In this document: in pieces, positions 57,925 to 64,000 of the stretch | Position numbering within the stretch: the first letter of the stretch is position 1 | Layout: every line of letters begins with the position of its first letter | NCBI RefSeq assembly: GCF_000970305.1 | Contig: NZ_CP009517.1 | Coordinates: 3,596,001-3,660,000 of the forward strand | Direction: 5' to 3' | Length of the DNA: 64,000 nt | From: Methanosarcina barkeri 3 | Lineage (GTDB): Archaea; Halobacteriota; Methanosarcinia; Methanosarcinales; Methanosarcinaceae | Made by a program: the position numbers and the translations under genes | The notes under the pieces: model-generated | The model's input: only the letters and a program-made list of their open reading frames with translations | What the model was told of the DNA's origin: nothing | Database searches by the model: none

Positions 57925-60462
57925 ATGAGTTCTCAGGATCATCCTGTATCATCATTCAAAGATAAAATCAAGTCCAGCTGGCCTTATACTCTGGCAGTTG
58001 CGATAATCGGTTTTATATCTCTATGGGTTAGAACACTTCCTTCAAATACGGTGTTCTTATCCGATGGATCCGTAAGGTTCGCGACCAATGATGCCTGGTA
58101 CCATATGCGTACCTTATTTGTCTTGCTCGAAAATTACCCCAATAGGATGTTTTTCAATCCCATGACCAACTATCCTAACGGGAGTTACATACATTTCGGC
58201 CCATTGTTCGATCAAATGATGGCTATTACCTCCCTGATTCTTGGAATGGGACATCCAAGTTCTCATCTTGTTGATACTGTTGGAGCCTATTTCCCTGCAG
58301 TGCTAGGGGCCATTATCGTCATTCCGGTTTACTACATAGGAAAATACCTGGGAGGACATAAAACCGGAGTTCTGGCTGCAATTTTAATTGCGTTTGCTCC
58401 GGGACAGTTTCTAACCCGTTCAATGATTGGTTTTACAGACCATCATGTTGCAGAATCACTGTTCAGTACACTTTTCATGATGTTCTTCATGCTGGCTTTG
58501 ATTTCGGCTAAGGAAAGAAAGCTGCGTTTTGAAGATGTATTTAATAAAAAGTTCAGTGTTTTGAAAGAGCCTTTTATATACTCGGTTCTGGCTGGTGTAA
58601 TGTATTCAGCATACCAGCTGTGCTGGCCAGGAGGATCGCTTTTCTTATTCATCGTTCTTGTTTACGCAATATTCCAGTACATTCTGGACAATTTCCGGAA
58701 TGAATCAAGCGACTACCTTGGATTTACAGGTGTAGTAACCTGTCTGGTAAGTACAATACTTATCCTTCCATTTGTCCATCCGGATATGGGCTTTTCTATG
58801 TATTATTACTCATGGTTCCACGTTATCACTGCTATTGGGGCAATGGCAGTTTTTGCGGCTTTGAGTCTCATAGAAAGGGAATTCAAAATAAGGAAAATAA
58901 ATACTTATTATTACCCTCTGCTGATTCTTGGAGCAGGAATTCTCGGACTTATAATTACCAAAATCGCATCTCCATCCCTTTATTCCCTAATTATAAATGC
59001 TCCAAGCACTGTTTTTGGAATTCAACAGGGAGGACCTTCCACAATTGGTGAAGCTACTTCTATATTCTACCAGAACGGCGCCTTTACCCTGTATAAAGCT
59101 TTTTCAAATTTCACTACTACGGGATTTCTAGCTTCTATACTCGGGATGTTTGTTCTGGCTGCAAACCTGTTCAAAAGACCAAAGCCCCACGAATTGCTTG
59201 TTCTTGTCTGGAGCTTCTTTATTCTCCTTGCAATTTATGGCCAGAATCGTTTTGCATATTACTATTCAATAAACGTTTCAATCCTGAGTGCCTACCTTGG
59301 AGGCCTGTTACTTGAAAAAGTAAAATGGAACGACCTTGACCAGAAGTTCAAAAGTAATGTAAAGTCACCTTCAGATGTCCCAGGTGCATTGAAACTTGTC
59401 AAAATCGAGCAGGTTTTTGCAGTCCTGTTTATATTGATATTTCTGATTTATCCCGTATATGGATCTGCAATGCTATATTCAAATACGATAAAGTCAACTG
59501 GCTCAAACGAACCCAATCAACCGTGGATGGAAGCTTGTGTCTGGCTCCGTTCAAATACTCCTGATCCGGGAATGAACTACAATGCCGTTTACGAAGCTCC
59601 GAAAAACGGAGAAATGTTCCAGTATCCAGATACGGCATACGGTGTTATGTCATGGTGGGACTACGGGCACTATATAGAGACAATAGGCCACAGAATGCCA
59701 AATGCAAATCCCTTCCAGGCAGGGGTAGGAGGACGCAGAGTAAGCATTAACGAGACAAACCAACCAGGCGCAGCAACCTTTTTCACAGCCCCATCTGAGA
59801 AAGAAGCAAGTGCAGTGCTCAAAGCTATAGATCCAAGGCCTGACAAAATGGGTGCACGTTATGTAATGTCTGATGCCAAAATGGCTACAAGTATATTCGG
59901 GGCAATGCCTGCCTGGACTCTTGATACTGATGGGTACTATCAGGCTTACTGGACAGGTAGCCAATATCAAAACATACCTTCTACCCGATATTTCAATTCC
60001 ATGGAATCAAGACTGCAGATTTTTGACGGAAACGGCTTGAAGCAGTATCGTATGGTTTACGAAACTGAGGCCTATCAAACTGACGAAGTAGGGTATAAAC
60101 AGGTCTATAATTACTTATACGGAGGCAAACTCCCTGAGGTAGATACCGGCTATGTCAAGATCTTCGAGTACGTTAAAGGTGCAAATATAACAGGAACGGC
60201 TTCTCCCAATGAGAGTGTTAAAATAAACACGACAATCCTTACAAATCAGGGAAGGACCTTTGAGTACTCGCAGTCAACTACTGCAGATTCTCAAGGAAGG
60301 TATGAATTCACAGTGCCTTATTCAACAGAAGGTCCGATTGCAAATCAGACTCAATTCAACACTGCACCCTCAGGGCCCTATGTGTTGAGTTATGGCGATA
60401 TGACAAAAGAAGTGAAAGTAAGTGAAGAAGCCGTATTGAAAGGAGAAGAAATAAAGGTATGA
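57925..60462 (+). CDS. AglB oligosaccharyltransferase, copy 4
   Basis: An 845-residue paralogue. Motifs are ATNDAWYHMR, GFTDHHVAESLF, TIGE and WWDYG at 577-581. The post-TIxE segment IFYQNGAFTLYKAFSNFTT resembles copy 1, while the linker insert is identical to copy 2 over 82 nt. This mosaic fits gene conversion. One EAE-to-KEAS change occurs in the soluble domain (APSEKEAS). ATG 57925 is the homologous start, preceded by AAAGGGG. Confidence 0.96.
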   Translation: MSSQDHPVSSFKDKIKSSWPYTLAVAIIGFISLWVRTLPSNTVFLSDGSVRFATNDAWYHMRTLFVLLENYPNRMFFNPMTNYPNGSYIHFGPLFDQMMAITSLILGMGHPSSHLVDTVGAYFPAVLGAIIVIPVYYIGKYLGGHKTGVLAAILIAFAPGQFLTRSMIGFTDHHVAESLFSTLFMMFFMLALISAKERKLRFEDVFNKKFSVLKEPFIYSVLAGVMYSAYQLCWPGGSLFLFIVLVYAIFQYILDNFRNESSDYLGFTGVVTCLVSTILILPFVHPDMGFSMYYYSWFHVITAIGAMAVFAALSLIEREFKIRKINTYYYPLLILGAGILGLIITKIASPSLYSLIINAPSTVFGIQQGGPSTIGEATSIFYQNGAFTLYKAFSNFTTTGFLASILGMFVLAANLFKRPKPHELLVLVWSFFILLAIYGQNRFAYYYSINVSILSAYLGGLLLEKVKWNDLDQKFKSNVKSPSDVPGALKLVKIEQVFAVLFILIFLIYPVYGSAMLYSNTIKSTGSNEPNQPWMEACVWLRSNTPDPGMNYNAVYEAPKNGEMFQYPDTAYGVMSWWDYGHYIETIGHRMPNANPFQAGVGGRRVSINETNQPGAATFFTAPSEKEASAVLKAIDPRPDKMGARYVMSDAKMATSIFGAMPAWTLDTDGYYQAYWTGSQYQNIPSTRYFNSMESRLQIFDGNGLKQYRMVYETEAYQTDEVGYKQVYNYLYGGKLPEVDTGYVKIFEYVKGANITGTASPNESVKINTTILTNQGRTFEYSQSTTADSQGRYEFTVPYSTEGPIANQTQFNTAPSGPYVLSYGDMTKEVKVSEEAVLKGEEIKV

Positions 60463-60635
60463 AACCAGTACGGAGTGTGAGATATTCACACTACATCTTT
60501 ATTTCTCCTTTTTCTTGTGTCTTTGTTTTTAATTTTATGCTTTCAAACTTATTCTTAAACCAGAACTGCAGATTTTTACTTCATTTTTCCGTTATCTAGA
60601 TATACTATTAAAAAAGCCTACCTCGCAGGTGAAGT

Positions 60636-61136
60636 ATGATGAAAAACCCTATTATAGGTCGAGTCTGGAAATTCGGAGACGATGTCGACACAGATGTAAT
60701 CATTCCCGGAAAATACCTGCGGACCAAAGATATGCAGGTTTTTGCAGCTCATGCAATGGAAGGCATTGACCCCGAATTTGCAAAAAAAGTGAAACCGGGA
60801 GATATCATTGTAGCAGGCAGCAATTTCGGCTGCGGCTCTTCAAGAGAACAGGCTCCCCTTGCTTTAAAACATGCAGGTATAGCATGTATTGTCGCAAGAT
60901 CTTTTGCAAGGATCTTTTTCAGAAATGCAATTAATGTAGGGCTACCTCTTATTGAAGCCGATATCGAGTGTCAGGAGGGCGACGAAATAAAGGTTGACCT
61001 GCTAAAAGGCGAAGTTACAGTTTCAGGAAAAACCACTTACGAAGGAAATAAACTACCGGATTTTCTTCTCCAAATACTTGCTGACGGCGGGCTTGTAGCT
61101 CACAGAAAGAAAATCCAGATCGAGCAAAGGGAATAA
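60636..61136 (+). CDS. Homoaconitase/isopropylmalate isomerase small subunit (HacB type)
   Basis: A 166-residue swivelling domain of aconitase-family enzymes ([34 protein letters not shown]). The specificity loop reads YLRT (residues 27-30). In methanogens YLRT marks the homoaconitase small subunit of coenzyme B synthesis, whereas isopropylmalate isomerase has YLVY-like loops; this is known from work on the MJ1271 protein. Start could be ATG 60636 or 60639; AGGTGA favours the second. The large subunit is not in the window. Confidence 0.85.
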   Translation: MMKNPIIGRVWKFGDDVDTDVIIPGKYLRTKDMQVFAAHAMEGIDPEFAKKVKPGDIIVAGSNFGCGSSREQAPLALKHAGIACIVARSFARIFFRNAINVGLPLIEADIECQEGDEIKVDLLKGEVTVSGKTTYEGNKLPDFLLQILADGGLVAHRKKIQIEQRE

Positions 61137-61195
61137 TTTGATACAATAATTATGGAAAAAAACCGGAAAATAAATCATAAAGTACTGGGAGTATA

Positions 61196-62263
61196 TTGAG
61201 AAATGTATCAAAAAACATACCAAAGTACACTGGAAAACATACCGGAAACAAATTTAATTTGACAACAACCAAAATAAGAAGAATAAGAAAAACAAGAAGA
61301 ATAAGAAAAACAAGAAGAATAAGAAAAATAAGAAGAATAAGAAAAACAAGAAGAATGAACTCAGAATCCATATTTCAAAAAAATCATCCAAAACAACCGA
61401 TAATTATGCTTTTTCCTGATGAATATAAGCATGTAGGTGTAACAAAATCCTTCTGCCCGGACACTGAGGAACCTATCTATTTCCTGACTGACTACCTGAT
61501 TACAGAAAAGGGAAGTCCTCAGACAGACGGCTGCGAATACGCAGTCTATTACGTGAGAAAAAACGGAGAGGGCTTGCTCAGAAAAGTTGAGTCTCTCGAA
61601 ACAATAGCCTCAGGAGAAGAGGTGGTAAAATATGACAGAGAGTTGAATATAAAAGACCGTACACTCCTGATCGAGACTGCAGAAAAACTCTGTACCGGCA
61701 AAGTGAACACGGTAATTTTTACAGGTATGGATAAACACGTCACATTTGTTCACGCCCCAGATCTTGCAAGCATTCTTGACTTAGAAATCCTTGACGTTGC
61801 TCCCCCTTATCCCTCCTGGCTTTCCCTTGTTGTAAGAAGACTCGAAGCCAGTGGAATTTTCGGGGATCTCCAGGTCAGGTTTACTGAAAAAGTAATCGAT
61901 TTAAGACGTTTTGAAGGAAAAAACACCGTTTTTCCATGCAGCGCGTCTGGACTGGAAGGTAAATGCCTGGACTCGGATGTGCTCACGGAAAACGGACATT
62001 TACTTGTAGGATGTGAAATTTCAAAGACTCTTTTTGAAATGCGTTTTCCTGAACTTGAGTATTCCTTTATAAACATCTGTCCTTTCAAGTCCGAAATAGT
62101 TGTACCCTCAAAATCCTTTATTACTCGCTGCTGCAGGTCTGAGAATTCAGGGCTTGTAAATATTTCGGGTTTTGATGGAGCTGTAGTCCACTGGGGAGCA
62201 TCGGAGTACCAGGTTGCTGAAGCTATCCGAAAACTTGTAAACAGACTGAGAAAGAATGAGTAA
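61196..62263 (+). CDS. Hypothetical protein, conserved core with repeat-encoded N-terminus
   Basis: The open frame from TTG 61196 (GGGAG 4 nt upstream) encodes 355 residues. Residues 27-53 are an RRIRKT repeat from an 18-nt DNA array; the folded part begins near MLFPDEYKHVG (ATG 61406) and continues to the end with regular alpha/beta pattern and several Cys (PFCSASG-like FPCSASG, RCCRSENSG). I do not recognise the family. True start may be 61355 or 61406, but neither has a good ribosome site. Confidence 0.7.
   Translation: MRNVSKNIPKYTGKHTGNKFNLTTTKIRRIRKTRRIRKTRRIRKIRRIRKTRRMNSESIFQKNHPKQPIIMLFPDEYKHVGVTKSFCPDTEEPIYFLTDYLITEKGSPQTDGCEYAVYYVRKNGEGLLRKVESLETIASGEEVVKYDRELNIKDRTLLIETAEKLCTGKVNTVIFTGMDKHVTFVHAPDLASILDLEILDVAPPYPSWLSLVVRRLEASGIFGDLQVRFTEKVIDLRRFEGKNTVFPCSASGLEGKCLDSDVLTENGHLLVGCEISKTLFEMRFPELEYSFINICPFKSEIVVPSKSFITRCCRSENSGLVNISGFDGAVVHWGASEYQVAEAIRKLVNRLRKNE
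61276..61356. repeat. 18-nt tandem repeat, about 4.5 copies, in coding frame
   Basis: Copies of AAGAAGAATAAGAAAAAC, one with AAT at the end. Being 18 nt, length changes preserve the frame and only change the number of RRIRKT units. Confidence 0.9.
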
Positions 62264-62318
62264 TCTTACATTTTTTCTTCAAAAGTCTATTCTGGTATTT
62301 TCTATGATTAGTGTTCTA

Positions 62319-62444
62319 TTATATTAAATCAAAACTATCCCTAAATTCAAACTCCCCAGCTAATGCTTTTTTCTGATTATCGGCTTCAATTTCAAGTTCC
62401 TTCTTAACTTTTGCTTTTATCTCCCTGTAATGAGCTAAAATACG
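62319..62444 (-). pseudogene. Possible 5'-truncated gene remnant
   Basis: A 41-codon open frame without a start reads ILAHYREIKAKVKKELEIEA then DNQKKALAGEFEFRDSFDLI and a stop. Charge pattern and third-base use look coding, but upstream there is a stop codon. GGAGG lies about 30 nt upstream in another frame, so a frameshift is possible. The rest of 62264-62678 shows nothing else. Confidence 0.3.
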
Positions 62445-62678
62445 TTAAACTTGCTTGAATCTCTCCTCCGAGTTTAGTAAACTTGATTATATAATATAAA
62501 ACTTTTCTATGAATTAGAAAACTCTATTATCTATGAGAGATATAGTTTTAAAGGATCGACCTGCCAGCGACGCTCACAAATTAAGGGGATTTGAGAGAGA
62601 TACCGAAATAAAGTGACTTTAGACAATCGGAAACGGGCAGCAGATTATAAAACAGTATTAAACCTGGGGGGTAATAAT

Positions 62679-63080
62679 ATGATTTTACTCATAACTGCAT
62701 GGATTGTTGGATTTGTTGCTGGAGTTTTCTTGATGAAGTTCTTGTTTGTAACGATTGCAGTAAAGGCTTCACTTGTTTATAACACAATCATCGGGCATAA
62801 TATTCATGAGAAGTATCAACAGGTTAACATGATACCTGATTGGGTTAAAACTCTCGCAGACAACAATATATACCAGCGTTACTCGCTTGAACCACTGCGT
62901 ATTGTAAAATATCCGGCATTCTACAGAAAAGGATTTAAATTTTTTGAAGAAAGTCAGTATAAATATGCCGTTTTCTATGAAGGCAATGGTAAGTATACCG
63001 CATATAGAAAAGTGAGGGCAGGAATATCGGGAAATAAAACAAAGACAGTGGTTGAAGAAAAGTCTGAAATTAAAGTATGA
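62679..63080 (+). CDS. Hypothetical membrane-anchored protein, 133 aa
   Basis: From ATG 62679, with GGGGGT 6 nt upstream, it begins with a single hydrophobic helix (ILLITAWIVGFVAGVFLMKF) and continues as a soluble, Tyr/Lys-rich domain (YQRYSLEPLRIVKYPAFY, YAVFYEGNGKYTAY). A longer frame from 62613 adds unlikely residues. Family not recognised. The 3' end is partly duplicated at 63235-63268. Confidence 0.7.
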   Translation: MILLITAWIVGFVAGVFLMKFLFVTIAVKASLVYNTIIGHNIHEKYQQVNMIPDWVKTLADNNIYQRYSLEPLRIVKYPAFYRKGFKFFEESQYKYAVFYEGNGKYTAYRKVRAGISGNKTKTVVEEKSEIKV

Positions 63081-63159
63081 GCAAAATAAGATGTGGGCAG
63101 TTATTTAACTGAAAAGTGGTTAGAACCGTGCTAATATATATGAGCAAAACTGAAGTATG

Positions 63160-63237
63160 AACAAAGTGAAAGTATCCAACAAAGTGAAAGTGTCCAACAA
63201 CGTAAAAGTGTCCAACAACGTAAAAGTATCTAACAAA
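63160..63237. repeat. 18-nt tandem repeat, 4 copies
   Basis: AACAAAGTGAAAGTATCC and close variants. It lies in the 63081-63713 spacer. No gene is seen there before mntP. Confidence 0.9.
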
Positions 63238-63268
63238 GACAGTGGTTGAGGAAAAGTCTGAAATTAAA
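63235..63268 (+). pseudogene. Duplicated 3' end of the 133-aa gene
   Basis: 33 of 34 positions match 63041-63074, the last codons of the upstream gene (AAAGACAGTGGTTGA, AAAAGTCTGAAATTAAA). It directly follows the 18-nt array, so array and duplicate probably arose together. Confidence 0.7.
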
Positions 63269-63713
63269 CATAGTACTTTAATTTAAACACTGTCCGTTTT
63301 AACTGTGTTACATAGACCTTTTGAGTTTATTCTGCCTGGAGTTTGAAGAGCTCTTCTCATCCCTTTCCTTTCAAAAAAGCATTTTTTATCTGTGACCTTT
63401 ACAGAAGACATAGTTTTAAATCTGATTGTAGATTATTGGGTCAACAAATAATAACCATATACATAGACATTTTGAGGACCTCAAGTCTTAAATGTCGACA
63501 TGTATAAAAGCTCTAATGATTCCTAAATCGTATGTTAAAACTCCAATTATCCTAAACCATATACATAAGACTTTAGAAAATTTCGATAAATATCAAAGTT
63601 TAGCGAGTCCTTTACATTTAGTATACAACAATTTATTAAAAAATTGAATTTATTGAAACGCTCTTAATTACCTTGGCAAAATCTGTTTATAAAACGAAAT
63701 TGAGGTTGACCTA

Positions 63714-64000
63714 ATGCCTTTCCTGACTAGCTTTCTTTTAGGGCTCGGGCTTTCAATGGATGCATTTGCAGTTTCCATGTCCAGCAGTACTACGATACGG
63801 CCTTTTCATCTAAAGGATGCGCTGAAACTTGCTTTCTTTTTTGGAGGATTTCAGGCTTTCATGCCTGTGCTTGGCTGGCTTGGAGGGAACGCAGTGAGCA
63901 GCTTTGTATCAAACTATGCTCCCTGGATTGCTTTTGGGCTTCTGGTCTTTATCGGAGGCAAAATGATTTATGAGGCTCTTTACGAAGATCCGAATGCGAA
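63714..64000 (+). CDS. MntP-family manganese efflux pump, 5' part
   Basis: The first 95 residues of a small multi-helix exporter, cut by the window end. MPFLTSFLLGLGLSMDAFAVS has the conserved Asp of helix 1; FFFGGFQAFMPVLGWLGG is helix 2, and LLVFIGGKMIYEAL is the start of helix 3. GAGGT lies 7 nt before ATG. Expected full length is about 185 residues. No riboswitch is visible upstream. Confidence 0.9.
   Translation, partial: MPFLTSFLLGLGLSMDAFAVSMSSSTTIRPFHLKDALKLAFFFGGFQAFMPVLGWLGGNAVSSFVSNYAPWIAFGLLVFIGGKMIYEALYEDPNA

Overview
The window looks like part of a Methanosarcina chromosome. The evidence is a methanogenesis marker protein 12 gene, a homoaconitase-type small subunit of the kind used for coenzyme B, archaeal prefoldin beta, AglB oligosaccharyltransferases, a tRNA without an encoded CCA, GGAGGTGA-type ribosome binding sites, and long AT-rich spacers full of short tandem repeats. 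The species was not determined. All calls come from reading the sequence and translations; no database search was run.

Layout. 1-9.1 kb holds housekeeping and methanogen genes: a rhomboid protease with an overlapping unknown gene, a NYN-domain protein, a DUF2103 gene with methanogenesis marker 12, an ACT-domain protein near a PaaK-type aryl-CoA ligase, a DHH phosphoesterase and prefoldin beta. 9.5-19.5 kb holds an M42 aminopeptidase and then a branched-chain amino acid block: an isopropylmalate/citramalate synthase homologue, two tandem ilvB-ilvN pairs, ilvC and a nitroreductase. The spacers in this block carry strong RNA-structure signals, the best being a chain of hairpins in front of ilvC. 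A tRNA-Arg(CCG) sits at 19.7 kb.

19.9-27.6 kb is accessory DNA: a small membrane protein and a decayed copy of its 3' end, a secreted protein, a condensation-like acyltransferase, three toxin-antitoxin-type modules (DUF2683/RelE, a small protein with a GNAT protein, and a ribbon-helix-helix-like protein with a RelE-like protein), a lamin-tail-domain secreted protein, dispersed non-coding repeats and a candidate small RNA with a strong terminator. 27.8-30.1 kb encodes a two-gene flavoprotein operon (GltA-like and PyrK-like, NfnAB/SudAB type). Three very small ORFs and microsatellites follow.

31.5-60.5 kb is one large surface-glycan locus. It contains ManC, a flippase, Gmd and Fcl (GDP-mannose to GDP-L-fucose), a Wzm/Wzt ABC exporter with a C-terminal extension on the ATPase, seven glycosyltransferases, and four consecutive full-length aglB paralogues. 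Each aglB keeps WWDYG and a TIxE-type motif, but they differ in the external-loop segment after TIxE and in the linker before the soluble domain. Shared exact tracts suggest gene conversion. The likely logic is sugar-nucleotide synthesis, glycan assembly, transfer across the membrane, and protein N-glycosylation by several alternative transferases. 60.6-64 kb holds the homoaconitase-type small subunit, two proteins I could not assign, repeat arrays, and the 5' part of an MntP manganese exporter cut by the window edge.

Most interesting points: the aglB quadruplet and its mosaic structure, the structured leader of ilvC, the candidate sRNA at 24.3 kb, a toxin-antitoxin-like pair between direct repeats, and two genes whose best-spaced start codons appear as UUA and AUA.
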